Assembly (NCBI GenBank): GCA_000310025.1
Contig: FN649741.1
Location: forward strand, 6,031,294 to 6,095,293
DNA length: 64,000 nucleotides
Source: Ectocarpus siliculosus
Taxonomy: Eukaryota > Sar > Phaeophyceae > Ectocarpales > Ectocarpaceae
Direction of reading: 5' to 3'
The notes beneath the pieces are model-generated. The model was not told where the DNA came from, ran no database searches, and saw only the letters and a program-made list of their open reading frames with translations. Positions within the stretch are counted from its first letter, which is position 1; each line of letters starts with the position of its first letter. Shown here piece after piece: positions 22,292-34,600 of the stretch. The translations under genes and the position numbers were made by a program.

Positions 22292-23369
22292 GTTGTGGCG
22301 TCATCGGCAGGACAGCGCTAAGGAGGCTGTCCATTTAGGCCGCACCATCTCTCCTGCGGGTGTTAGTCCTCGTGCCGATAAGGTCGAGTCCCTCACAAAA
22401 ATGCCGCTGCCAACCAACGTCAAGCAGCTGCGTTCCTTGCTGGGTGGGGTTGCGTATCACCGCAATTTCATCAAGGGTCTGGCTATGCGCGTTGAACCAC
22501 TCACCGACGTTGCGAAAGGACGCGAAGTTTTGTTTGATGCCAGCCATGGCGGATACGTCTTGACGAAATTATCCGAACCTCCGGTTTCGGCTTTCCCGGA
22601 TTGGGACGCGGTCACGAATGGCAGCCGCCCTCTCCGGCTTTGCTGTGACGCGTATGTAGTATGTAGATGGTTTTGGTGCAGCCCTCGAACCAGAACAGGC
22701 CGATGGTTCCGTTCGCCCCATTCTGTTCGTGAACCGCGCTACGCTCGAAGCCGAGCGCAATTTGACCGTGCTCAACTTGGAGGCTGGAAGTATCGTATGG
22801 GCAATAATCGCCTGCGGGGATACCTTTTGGTCTACACCGATTTATTCGGATCACAAGGCTTTGGAGAGAGAGCACCGTCACGGTGGGCGACCACAACGCC
22901 CGCGTACAGCGTTGGCTCGAGTTCCTTTCCTCGTTCAATTACACCCTTTTCTACCGTAAAGGCACTGCCAACGACAATCCGGATTTTCTTTCGCTGTTGC
23001 CCTTGCCGGCGACCGATGCGGACAGACACGGTGACACCAGTATTGCAGTCGATGACGCCGCGGGCGTGTATGTCATTCGTACGTGCGGACGAAGTCATCG
23101 CTCTAGTTCGACGCCGAACACCGGCTGGTGGGCTTGCCATTGGCGAGCAACGAGACGCGTTGCCACACGCGCCTTTGGCGGAGGCTGACTTTGGGGGCTT
23201 CCACCGTTTTGGGCCGCAAATGGTACGACCGGCCCCAGAGCCCTCCCCCGTTGTTGACTCGTCGGTCCTTTCGCCTTCTGGTGTTTTCGCTGTCTATGGC
23301 GATGCAGGCCCCGTGAGTTCTGTGCCCGATGGGTCTCCTCCGGCTTCCGTTCCTGCGGAGCCAGTCGTC
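22291..23369 (+). pseudogene. Ty3/Gypsy-type pol remnant: RT C-terminus and RNase H (third repeat junction)
   Basis: Equivalent to 9155-10,233 with about 1% differences. It shows the same RT connection motifs, the same RNase H fragments and the same frameshifts, followed by the start of the proline-rich linker. The 100-N gap at 23,370 truncates it. Shared lesions show the coding decay preceded the tandem amplification. Confidence 0.85.
23159..23369. repeat. 10-kb tandem repeat unit, start of copy 3
   Basis: The first 211 bp of a third unit, aligned to 1-211 and 10,023-10,233 with a few substitutions. It ends abruptly at a 100-N gap. The sequence after the gap is unrelated to the unit, so the array ends inside the gap or the gap joins two unlinked contigs. 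Confidence 0.85.
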
Positions 23370-23469
23370 NNNNNNNNNNNNNNNNNNNNNNNNNNNNNNN
23401 NNNNNNNNNNNNNNNNNNNNNNNNNNNNNNNNNNNNNNNNNNNNNNNNNNNNNNNNNNNNNNNNNNNNN
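23370..23469. other. assembly gap (100 N) at the end of the tandem array
   Basis: The left flank is tandem-unit sequence and the right flank is unrelated. The true size, and the number of missing repeat units, cannot be inferred. Confidence 0.95.
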
Positions 23470-24245
23470 GGTGTTGTACGGAGTGGACTGCGAGAGCTGA
23501 AATTGTGGGTAATGCCCCAGGGAGCAACTGAGGGTAGAGCTCGCCCGTTTCCGCCGCTTTCTGACCTAGGCTTGGACAGCATCTTCTTCATGCCCAGACA
23601 CTAACCGATTGCTGTTGCAGAGATGCCGAGCAGGGTAGACGAGGAGAGACAAAGCGCGAAACCAAGAGGCCCGCGCCTAGGGTGCCAGTACTACTGTTGC
23701 ATCTCTGTCGTGCCTCCCGCAGCCAGAGTGGCCGTCCGCGTCTCCAGGGGCCGCTCGCTCTTCTTGTAGCGAGTATATACGTTGTTCGCCCCAAATTCTT
23801 GTAACGCGTATTTAGTGTACTGGCACATACTGACTCGATGAATTTCCCAGGGGCCAGAGTATTTCTCGAGATCCTCTGCCTCTGTCGTCGCCTACCTCAA
23901 GCCTCACGCACGTGCATGTATCACCCCTTCTCCAAGCCTGTAGCAAACACTTCGCGACGGTCGTGTGGTCCCTGCCAGATCACCCAAGCGCGGATTACTC
24001 TCCGTATGTAGCGAAACACACGTGTTGTGTTGCCGATAAGGCTGGCCGATCGATTCAGCGCTGTCGCATTCTCTCCACCTGGGTTGGCTCAGGTTTCCAG
24101 TAGGATAAGATTGACATCCCAACCTTGCGCTACAGTACGAGGCTCGAGATATCTAGCCGGTGCTGATTTGGGCTTTTCAGGCACCACAACAACGAAACCC
24201 CTTGCAAACTGCTGCATATCAACTCCCGCACCCCATTGGTCTTAG
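23470..24245. other. region upstream of the kinase exons, nothing recognised
   Basis: Short open frames exist but none is recognisable. Because the first supported kinase exon at 24,246 is internal (acceptor, no start codon), the missing 5' exon or exons of that gene may lie here or in the gap. Confidence 0.4.
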
Positions 24246-27200
24246 GAGAGCGGTAGCGTCGACCCAGCCCTCGATCTAGCCAGCCCGTTAGCCCGAGAAG
24301 ACGAGGCCCCCAAAGACCAACCGAACAGCGAACCCGAAGACGGCAAGCACGAGGGGACTCTCTCTTCCCCCGCCTCGACCAACAGCGGGGGGTGGTGGGG
24401 CGGCTACGAGACGTCCCTCGGTAGCGACGAAGGGAGCGACAGCAGCATCGGTGGTGGCAGCACCGGCGGGTACGCTAGCTCATCCCGCGCGGGGGAGCGA
24501 GAGGCGGAGGGGGGTCCTCCATCCCCTTGGACCGACGACGGCGAGGCCTGGGGCGGCTACTTCCCCCCTGACGGAAGCACGGAGAGCAACACGTGCGACG
24601 ACGACATCGAAGGGACAACGGACGAAGACGGTCCCCAACGCGCAAGCGGCGAGGTATCCGCGCAGCTGCCTCGCCGGGCGTTTGCGACGGCCGAGGTGGT
24701 CGAGCTTCCGGCGGAACAGGAGGTTTGTTGGTCATACGCCACCGAAGCACTCTTGCGTTTGTCCAATGGTCGCCACTCGTGCCCAGTCATGGTGTGTGGA
24801 TGAACACCGGTCGCTGCCGCAACACACTGTTTTGGGCGTGATGACTTCATTTTGAACGTCATGTGGCCGAAATATTCGCCTGGATCCCTCACCCTCTGTC
24901 CCCTTGCTGACAATTTTAAAGTGTACTCGACGGTTATTCGGTTCTGCAACACACAACGAGAGGCGCCTGCCACTCTGCGTGTTGCCCCCTGGAACAAACT
25001 AGTTATGAGGAAAACAATTGTACCTGGTACGTCTTTTCTCGCTGCGCAACGCGATCAATCAACCAACCGACTCCCCGACACTACCTCCTTTTGACGACGA
25101 CCAGATGGACACCCAAGTCGACGACGTGGATCAAGCGAAACCTTGGACACCCCTGCGACCATCCGCTCCCGTCTTCACGCCGCGGACACCTCTTCGAGCA
25201 TGCGCTCCTGCCTTCACGCCGAGGACACCCCTCCGAGCATGCGCTCCGGCCTTCACGCCGGCGGCCGCCACTAAGGAAGGAGAGAAGGGATTCAGGCCGA
25301 AGGTGGCCCTTCGTGGAAGCGCGACGGATTTCGCGCACGCGGCCACCGGCGTGGGGCCTCGTCAGCCGCCGAAGGCCGAGCTACCGGCGATGGTCGTAGA
25401 TGGAGGTGTCCCTCCGCTCCACGTCTCCACGCCCTCACCGATGCCGACGCCGGTGCCACTGCCGCCGGGCGTTGGATCACCACGACCACCCCCGCCGCAG
25501 CACGTGGACGACTTCAGCATCGCCCCCGCCACGAAGCCCTCGGCCGCCGCCGTTGCCTCCGGTCAGACCGCCGCACTCGCCGCCCCTCCCTCCGGAATGG
25601 GCCACTACACCGGTCTTCGAGGCGACGGCAACAACCTGTCGAGCCCTCACAGCGACAGTGACCAAGAGCCTGTCAGCGAAGGGGGGTTGGCGATGTACGG
25701 TGGGGACGACGGGCGGTTCGGGTTCATCACCGAGCTTGCCAGTGCGGGCGGGCGAATGTCCACCTTTGGCCGACGGCTGGGGCAGGGGGGGTGTGCCGTG
25801 GTGGCCAGGCTCGAGATGCTCAACGCCGAACACCAGAGCCGTGTGGACGAGTACACGGGAGACGCGGGGCTCGTGGTGAAGATTGTCCCCATGGTGTGTT
25901 ACAGTTGGTGTGGTGCCTCGTGTACAGTTGCTCATATTTGCATTGTAACCATGTGCTTAGTTCAAATTTCGTTTGTTGTGCAGGGAACCATCTATATGGA
26001 CCGTCCGTACGTTTGCCCCTTAGTTTTCGGTGTTTTCGGTGTTCGATCGACAACGTCGGCTGAGAAATGTCCGTCAAAGTTCACATTTGTTTCCAAGATC
26101 GCACGGCCCGACACCATTCCATCCACTCCCCTGACTTGATTTGAATCCAGGACGGCGGTCGTGCCATGGAGATGGCGATGGAGAGGGAGATTCGAGTGGT
26201 GAAGATGTGAGTCGCGAGTTCCGTTCGGGCTAACCGTTGGCAACGAGTATACCTTCCTTTCAAATCCCCCCCCCAAGGTCTACCCTGTTCACTGTAAGCA
26301 CCATGTATTCGGCTACGTGAAGTCGTTCGAGAAAACCTATAAGCAAGCTATCGAAGATTCAATTGGTGACCTGACAAACACCTCACCCACACCTAACGCC
26401 GCATCTAGGCGAACGCTGGAAAACAGTCTACGTTCATGCATCGCGTTGAGTCGGGCCGACCCTTTGTTTGAATCTTCCTGCGGTGCTATTACCGTGCCCA
26501 CGGCGGTACGCCTCCCGAACCTCCTTTGGCAGGATCCCTCCGCGATGCCACGTGAACGTCATCGACATCATGTCCACGAGCATGGAGAACCTGTGCATGG
26601 TTATGCCGGCCGCGTTCTGCGACGTCCAGCACCTGCTCGAGGACAAGGCGGTGCTCGAGATGATGTCATTCGCCGACAGGATGATGTGAGCCAAGCTGGG
26701 GGCAACCTGCGGGTCAGGTCAGCGCAATCACGACGCTTATTTGTCGGTGTCGGGAAAACACATGTCAATCTCCTATTAATAGTAAGGCTGGAATGAGCTT
26801 TTTCTAGACGACACAGGAAGAAATACAATGCCTGTTGCCTCTTCTACGAATATCACTCTCGGTGGTGTTTCAAGAAGCTCCTCTCGAACGTGCTTTCGAC
26901 GAAGAGACAGCGAGAGTCGGCACAAACATGTGCAGTCTGCTAGATGCTGTAGGCTATGTACTCCGACTTGCATTCACCAGCTCCAGCAGTTCAGCTCAAG
27001 GCTCCTGCTCGGTCCTAGTTTGCCCTACTTCCTCACAGTAGCACCAAACAATGTCTCCACTCTTGATTCGAGAATGCTGAACGCTCAGGTTTATCTCTCA
27101 CGCTATCTATCAGGATGATGGCAGGGGCGGCTCGCGGGTTGGACTACCTCCACTCTGAGCTGGGCCTGACGCACGGTGACGTCAAGCCGGAAAACTGCCT

Positions 27201-30200
27201 CTTGACGAAGGGGTTGGTCATCAAGCTCGCCGACTTCGGGTTGAGCGGCAAGTATTTGGACAGTTTCTAAATAGGTTAGACTGTTTTCGCAACCACTGTA
27301 CGGGCTGAGACTTGGTTCAGAGGTATTCGTGACGTTTCAACTTCGTATGTAGGCGTACTTTGTAATGATGTTGTGACATTGTTGACATTGTACTGCTGTC
27401 ATCACCACCACCACCACCACCAAAACGGCGGAGGTTAAACAGTTGACACGATGTTTTTCCGTGTGTTTGCTCAGGCTCGAGCGGAGAGCCCATCTGTGAG
27501 CTCTCCAAGCAGTACGCCGCGCCGGAGGCCGTTGCGGTGTTCTTGCGCCGAGAGATTCCTCAGAGGGCGATGCTGCAGCCCTCCCTCGACACCTTCTCGT
27601 TGGGAGTGATGATGCTTCAGGTCCTCTTCGTCGAGGAGGGGTCGCGGTTCAGTGGCAAGGCGAGAGAAACGACGGGCGTGCTCGTCGAATATTGTTGCTC
27701 GTAGATATTGTTGTTGTTGTTGTTGTTGTTGTTTCTCCTTCCGCTGCTGCTTTGAACCAAAGTTAACAGCATTAGTGCTAGCTCTGACCGCCGTCCACTA
27801 CGAAGTTTTGTTGCAGGTTCGTTGGTGGAGAGGGTACGCTTCGATGTTTTCATCTTCACGTTTCCGGCCCTCTTCCACCCTCGATTCTTCCAGGCTCTGG
27901 CTACGCATGGCTTCACCCCCAAGCACCCGAGCTTCCACTCAGCCGTCCAGAACGCCGCCTACCTGAAGCAGAAGTTCGAAGCAACGGGAACTGGTATCGA
28001 CAAGGAGCGGTTCGAGGATGCTAGCACCGTCGTGCTCGACCTGCACGTGAGTCGCACAACCTACAGCCATAGCTGTCAAATCCCCGTCGTTTGGGAGATC
28101 TCCACGTTTTCGGTGTTCTGTTGCAGAGGCACCGCTTCCCGGTGCATCGTCCCCTACCAAAGCGGCTACATACCAGTAGTCTATTGTGGTCGCCGATGAG
28201 GGGAGAGAGTTGTCCACGCCCTTTGTCGACGAGTGTCTGTCGGCCACACGTCTTGATTTGTGCCTCGTGCTTCGATGCGCCTGCTCCCGATCAAGATCTA
28301 AATGTATACTTATCATCCTTTGCAGGTCTGCCCTTGAAACATGGACCATTATTAGGGGCAAGGGGGCGGGTCGGCGGCACACTTCTAGCACCTTGTGTTC
28401 ACGCTACCTGCCTTCCCAACTGTCTGTGCCACATGGACTCTCTCTGTAGAAGACCCACGCACAGTACTGCTGTAGGAGGCGATGAATGTCTTCGGCACGC
28501 CCGTTCTGTTTCTACCAAAATTCGCTTCGCCAACATTCTCAAAGACAATCGCATGAAACACTGAAGCAACACAAATTGTTTTTTTTTTGTTTGTTTTTTT
28601 GTCTTCACTTCAAATCAGCGTTCACAGCACTAGTGCCGTCTCCAACCCCCGTGGTCGCACAGAAGAGCCCTTCTCTACCCTCCCCTCCTGCGGTACTTTG
28701 CCTTCGATTTTTAATGCGAGAAGAGTTCAGCAATCTCTTCCCTCTGTGTACACACGAACTAGCGCTATCCACTAGACCACAGGAGCAGAAGCGAGAGAAA
28801 AACTCACTTTGCAAGAAAATCTCGCTTACGCCGGGATTCGAACCCCTGACCTGACCTCTAGAAGGTTTCGGGGATACCGACTAGACCACCGGGGCGACCG
28901 GCATGCGTCTGTATGTAACGATCCTTCATCACCCGGCACACCAGCACCCTCTCGTTTGTGCCATGCCCGCGTCTACAATACTGATGTGATATTTGCAAGG
29001 ACAGCGAAACTCCCCCGCCCCTGTCGAGAACTACAGTACTGTATTCATCATACAAGGACACTTGGCTGACGTTTGGCTCAAAAGATCCGAGTAGAGCCCA
29101 AGAAACGCAGGACTTGACACCTCAAGTATTTCCATGTCATGACAACGCGCATGACATCCATCCGCTCAGGTGAACTACGCAGCTCAGCCCGCCAAGATGG
29201 GAGACCTCCGCAGGACCATCCTGAACCCGAGCAAGTGGAACCAGTCGGGGGAACTGCTCTTCCAGGAAGAGGTGTGAGCATTTCGCCCGTACCATAGCTC
29301 GTTTGAGTTGGGCAGAGGAGAGGCGTTGCATAGGGAAGATGAAGTAAGCTCGCGCCTATCAATACTATTATGTTGATGCACTTATTGTTGTGGGTGGATG
29401 CCTGGCCTTTGCTCGTGCATCACTGTATCGACAGACCGCTCTGCGGCGGTGTCGGTGAGTGGGGCGGGGGGTCGAAAGTGCGGAAACGACTTTCTCTGGT
29501 GGAATCCCATGATTTGTGGAAACGACGTCCTTTTCGTGTGGACATCCCATGATTCTAGGGCAGATGATTTCTACCCTTCGGAGAGCTCAAGGGATTGGTT
29601 GCAGTTCTTGTGATTTGTCTCACAGCCTAGTCTAGCCGGTAAAGCCGCTGAAAACCAGAAAGTTGTGTATTTTGAGGCTAGATCGATGACAACACGTGAA
29701 GCATCCAGCAAATCAGAGCGTCGGCCTCGAGTGTTTGAAGCGGCGAAACTTGAGCTGGCCGCAGTGACCGTGGAGCCACTGGGTGACTAAGTCATGAGTT
29801 GTTGTTTTCACCATGAAAGCCCCCAAACCCTCCCGTCTCTCTCGTTTTTTGCTCCGCCCCCACCCCCACGTTTGATTGCAAACACGACTGACTCCAATAC
29901 GTCAGCATCACCAAACACCTCACGCCTGATTCACAAAACCTCAGGTCACACAAGCGTTCCTGTCGCTGCTGAATGCGAACCCGCTAAGGCGCCCGAGTCT
30001 CGACACCGTGTCCCGGCTCCTCGCATGCCCGCTCCTGTGGTCGCCTCTGGTGCAACGCGGGGGCGCGGGCGGCGCAAGAATCAACGACGGCAACGATGTT
30101 TTCCGCCCCCACCTGCCCCAAGATGTGCGGGAAATGATCGACACGACCATCCGCGATGGCCTCCTGGCAGACCCGGCACTCAACACAGCTAGAGGGGTGT

Positions 30201-30271
30201 GGTGGGAGGCGCCGGAGTTCTTGTCGCCGTGGTGGAAGCGACCTCCGATAATAATGTGCATCGAGCCATGA
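24246..30271 (+). CDS. protein kinase with long acidic and proline-rich N-terminal region (5' end missing)
   Basis: Supported exons are 24,246-24,722, 25,105-25,893, 26,151-26,206, 26,533-26,685, 27,114-27,262, 27,475-27,659, 27,894-28,046, 29,170-29,271 and 29,945-30,271. All phases agree, giving at least 796 residues. The first exon is an acidic Gly/Ser-rich linker. The second has three 13-residue TPLRACAPAFTPR-type repeats and Pro-rich sequence and ends in the kinase N-lobe (FGRRLGQGG glycine loop, VVKIV lysine). Then come EREIRVVKM (alpha-C Glu), the hinge LCMVMP, the catalytic loop HGDVKPENCLL, LADFGL, QYAAPEAV and SLGVMMLQVL; LRRPSLDTV is subdomain XI. HGD replaces HRD, so it is a non-RD kinase with all core catalytic residues present. 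The donor after 27,659 is GC; a GT 18 bp downstream would also keep frame. Substrate is unknown. It converges with the PRPP synthetase gene. Confidence 0.85.
25147..25263 (+). repeat. three 39-bp coding repeats in the kinase exon
   Basis: Units start at 25,147, 25,186 and 25,225 and each encodes a TPLRACAPAFTPR-like 13-mer. Each unit carries two Thr-Pro sites, which could be targets of proline-directed kinases (inference). Confidence 0.85.
27708..27733. repeat. (TTG)n microsatellite in a kinase intron
   Basis: Eight or more TTG units just after the donor at 27,660. A short (CAC)n run lies in the preceding intron near 27,403-27,422. Confidence 0.9.
28576..28905 (-). mobile_element. tRNA-derived SINE-like element in a kinase intron
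   Basis: Read on the minus strand, an A box TGGTCTAGTCGG (28,877-28,888) is followed by a perfect B box GGTTCGAATCC (28,834-28,844) at tRNA-like spacing. The element body ends in an A-rich tail (T-rich on the plus strand, 28,579-28,600). The tRNA-like head does not fold into a complete cloverleaf: the acceptor ends do not pair and the T stem has only three clear pairs. A functional tRNA gene is therefore unlikely. A second A-box-like TGGTCTAGTGG lies at 28,769-28,779, so the element may be dimeric. It sits in the intron between 28,047 and 29,169, antisense to the kinase gene. Confidence 0.6.
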
Positions 30272-31658
30272 GAGAGACATTGGGCGGCCCTGACCGATTG
30301 TTCCCGAGAAGGACTCCATTTTGGTCGTAGATGGTTGTGGTGGTTGGAGGTGTCATGGTATTGCGGCAGGTCGCGTTGGGCGGTGGTGGATGTACCCATC
30401 AAGACGTCGGGTTGTTTTATGTCTGGTCAAACGTGCGTTGAGGTCGTGTTGTGGTGTGTCCAGCCCTGGTAGTTTGTTTTCCCTGCACCTATAAGGTGTG
30501 ACGATTTAACCCTTCTCGCGTCTTGCAGGCTAGAATGTTGTGGGAGTCCTTTTCTGCGACCCTTAGACGCGAAACGGCAAGTGCCAGACGCTTCCGGTCG
30601 CTGGTTCTCTTGATATTTCACTGAAGGATTTCGTACTGAACGCATCCTCTTTGCGTCTTTACGTGTAGAATCCAATTCATCTCTGTCAATCAAGTCCGTG
30701 TCTTCGGTTCGTTCATTAAAAAAAACAAGTCCAACTTGCGAGTAACAAAAGCACATAACTTGTCTCCTTTGCTACGGCAACATCCCCAAAACCAACAAAA
30801 GCAGTGCCTACGGTAGGACGTTCTACCCCACTGTCGCCGCGGGAGGAACGCGCTGAGCGATTGATCGCCCTCGAGGAAATGACAACAACCTTCAGCTTCA
30901 AGAGACGCCAAAGCGTATCTGTTTGAGAGGCTCTCTACACCCGCCCTCCTCCCCACCTCCGCCTGCAGCGTGTCAGTGGCAAAGAAACGAGAGGTTCCAT
31001 CACATTTGCCGCAACTATGGAAACGCCCCCCTGTTCAGGAGAAAACTCCAGCAAAACAGGGGCGTGGAACTCTACACAAAAAAACACCAACACAACCATG
31101 GAACATGCGAGAACAACACGCCCCCCCCCCAACGCCTAACCTAATATCCCCAACAAAATCATATACGTCAGCACATCTCCGTTTCACAACCCCCAGGCCA
31201 CTCATTGGAAAACACCTGCAGCCTTTTACCCGAGCTGCCCGCACCAACGCGGCGCGGCGAGCTAGCGCAAACGCCAGGACGCCGTTTGAAACACAAGGAG
31301 TTCCCCTTCGCTGTTTCTCCGAAAGCTTCAAAGAAGGGTAGAACGTTCTCCCTTCCTGGGAAGGTTGCCCGTTGTCCTAAGCTCGGGCTTCATTGACAAC
31401 AACACCCGCCTCAGCGCGGACTCTTTGGTACTTCCTCCACCTCTCCTCTATCATGCTCCTCTACCTCAATACCCAAGAGCTTGCCGATGCGGCAGGAAAG
31501 GGGCGCACGGGGCGGGCGGGGGCCTGCTGACTCGGTGGTTGCAAAAAAAAAGTTCACACCCGACTTAGTCCTATCACAGCGGGGGGGCCTCCTATTCGCC
31601 CGAAGAAAACCAAAAGAATGATAAACACGTGGGCTGATGATGGGCCACTTGCTGCTCT
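30272..31658. other. convergent intergenic region, kinase to PRPP synthetase
   Basis: It must contain the 3' ends of both transcripts. No further gene was recognised. Poly-C tracts occur near 31,120-31,130 and poly-G near 31,581. Short open frames here lack recognisable domains. Confidence 0.5.
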
Positions 31659-34600
31659 CTACTTGAAAAGAGCCGAGATGGACTTCTTGTGGTGGATGTT
31701 GTAGACCGCCTGGGCGAGCAGATGTGCCACGGACAGCTGGATGATCTTGGGGTTGTTGGCGCAGTCGGGGCTGAGAGGGATCGTGTCGAGCACCACCACC
31801 TGGGGGGGGTAAGCCAAACGACGCAAGGACAACCGCAGCAGCAACAACAACAGCAGCAGGGGTGGTTGGTGACGGAGGACAGACACGACACGTCTTGGGG
31901 GGGGAGGGTTACGCAGAAATACCGGAAAGTTCAAGCTCAAGAAACTTGTTGAACACATATTGAAAGCGAGCACCAGAAAGAAAAAAAAAGTGCGAACGTT
32001 TGCGACACGGATAATGTTACGTGGAGGAAAGGCACTTGTGCACGTACCACCGAGCAAACCCGGGGAAAACGTGAGTGATATGGCAATTTTGTTGAAAATA
32101 TATGGAATGCTAGACTCAACAAGACGTACGCGTGAATCAACGCCTGCGGACACGACTTATCCGTCCTCTACCAGCCGGTGACAGCGCGACATCGAGCGTT
32201 CACGACTGCAACAGCCACATGGCTAGTCGCCGTGTACAAATACAGCACGGGGGATCTTCTCTCATTCAACCCATACTCAACGCTTGCCACCACTTTCCTA
32301 TCCCGACGGTGCGTTGTGGGCAGAAAATCGGACAAAAAACGCTCCAGCTCTCGCCACCACAACAACCAGGGTCAAAACAACTGACAGCACGACACCACTG
32401 GAAGGTCTCACTTCTCACTCAGACTTCAAACAACGCTCATGTCGACAAAAAAACGCATCACGGGACCACGAGTGGCTGCACCACTGCTCGAGGTGCACTG
32501 CTACAGTACGCTACACAGACGGTGACCCCGAAGCCTCCGCGACACTCGTAAGGGTTTCATGAAAACACTGATGGCGGAGGGACGGCATCAGCCTCTTCCC
32601 CGCCACCAAGCCCGAGGTTGCTGCCGTTGCCTCTGGTGAGCCCGCCGCGGCCGCCGCCCCTCCCTCCGGAGTGTAGGCCTCTGCATCGGTCTCCGAGGCG
32701 AAGGCGGCAACCTGGCGAACACAACGGCCGCGGCCACAACCCCAGCCAAGGAGGAGACTGGCATTGAACGGTGGGGACGAAGATCGGTTCGGATTCTTCG
32801 CCGAGCTTGCCGGTGCTGGGGGGCGACTGTCTGCCTTTGGGCGCCGACTGGGACAAGGATGGAAAGGAGCTATGGAGCGCATCATGCAGAGAATGGATGC
32901 CGAGAGCCAGCTGGACGCGCCGACGTCGTGCTGGTGCCCGGCATCAACTATCTCCAACATGTGCGCCAAAGGCACACCCTCCCTCCCTCCCTGTCCCAGC
33001 CGGCGCCCGAAGGCGAACAATCGCTCCCGGTACTGGCAAGCCGACCCGTGAACCCGACGCCGACCATCGCCCTCACCCATCAATGCCAAGCCTTCACTGC
33101 CAGGGTTATGGCCGCTGTCGAGGTGGTTTTTCCCCAGAATGCTGCCGTCGCCTCGGAAACCGGCGCACTGGTTTACTCCGGGGGGAGGGCCTGCGGCCGC
33201 GCGCCGAGCTCACCGAAGGCAACGGCTGCAACCGGAGACCGGGGGCGATGATATCGTCCACCGAAACCGAGCTGTGGCTGGGTCGCCTACCTCCGAAGAA
33301 GCCGAAGGGTATTCTCTCAACAAAATTCGCGCAAACGTGCATCATACGCTTGAAAGCTTCACGAACAACCGCATTGTTCCTGAAAAGCTGGTGCCACAAT
33401 GTAACCGCTGGACTGTTTATAGCCAGTTTGGCCCATTCACAGAAAAAAAAAACTTGTCGGCAAAGACCAAAAAAATAGTTGCATGGTGTCTGGTACACCC
33501 GTCACGACCAGACCTCGCACGAAAAAACGTATCCGGACAAGGCGCCCCCAAAAACAGGCAGCAAAGAGCCCTCGAAAAACTATTTCCCGGCGCTCGGTTC
33601 CACCACAGGATACCATGCGGTGGCCCGGCAGAAAAATCGAACGAGCGGCAGCACGTACCTCGGAAAGCTCGCTATCCGCCAGGCGCTGATTGGCCGGGCC
33701 GTTGAACAGCCCGTGGGAGGCGAAGGCGAAGACGCGGCGAGCTGACGAGGCAGGGTACAACGAGCGGTCAGGGGATGTGGGCGCAAGGGTACGGAAGGGT
33801 TAAGGAGGACTTTTGCCTGGCCAAGGCGAAGAAACGAGGCGTCAAGGGGAATACAGTTGATGCAACAACGGCATGCGGGGCTAGAGCGGTGGAACTAGCA
33901 TTTTTTCGGAAAGCAGCAGCAGCAGCAGCAGCAGCAGCACGAAGCCATGCAAACCGCAGGAACTCCGCGCCCTTGATGGCAAAGGATATTTTTAGTGTAC
34001 ATTTTACTCCAATGCAAATAGAACAAAACAGCTGTGTTGGCGGATCATTTACCTCCGTATTCCTTGAGCACGCTAGCGGCCTTGCAGAGAGTGCCGGCGG
34101 TGTCGATCATGTCGTCCACGATGATCACGTCCGAGTCCTTCACGCTCCCCACCAGATCCATGCGGTCCACCTTCCAAACAAAAAAAACAATTGGACGGCA
34201 TCAAGCGAAAGAGAAAACGAACGACGCCCAGTGGAGGCCATCGGTCGGGACTACTCATGCCTACCTTTGCGCGCATGTTGCATCGACCGGCACGCTGCAA
34301 TCATCAACAACGAAAACTGAAAATTGTCCGATTTTCGCACGCACAAGCCACCGCAACCAACATTCCCCCCAAGAAACCCGGATGATACGAACAAGCAAAA
34401 AAAAAAAACAGTGCACGACAGCAGTGTCCCGATCCTCCGCGCCAGTGGAGGTGCGTGTGAGCGTGTACTCATAGTCGCGTTGTTCTCGCATCCCTACAAA
34501 GCCGGGACGGCACGTCGGGTTCTCACCGGACCAGGCGGAGAGGGGGGGGGGGGGGGGGGGGACCCCTAATCCTGGATGGCCTAATCCTTTGACCATTGGC

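Larger units (their letters stand above)
10023..23158. repeat. 10-kb tandem repeat unit, copy 2 (interrupted by a Helitron-like insertion)
   Basis: This copy matches copy 1 from end to end with two interruptions. A 100-N gap at 10,683-10,782 stands where copy 1 has 462 bp (661-1122). An extra segment of about 3.46 kb (17,490-20,955) stands where copy 1 is continuous (around 7817-7819). After removing the insertion and restoring the gap, the copy is about 10.03 kb, the same as copy 1. The offset to copy 1 is 9660 just after the gap, then 9661, 9665 and 9666 as small indels accumulate, and 13,136 after the insertion. Confidence 0.9.

Noticed and set aside
26278-26293. A 16-nt micro-exon in the kinase gene with good-looking AG and GT borders
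   Set aside because: Direct splicing from 26,206 to 26,533 is in phase and restores a proper alpha-C to beta-4 kinase segment, so the micro-exon is not needed.
28830-28905. Functional tRNA gene on the minus strand
   Set aside because: A and B boxes are good, but the acceptor stem does not pair and the T stem is incomplete. An A-rich tail 250 bp on fits a SINE better.
33105-33235. A third independent kinase-derived copy
   Set aside because: The similarity is explained by this segment being the outer part of the right arm of the inverted repeat.
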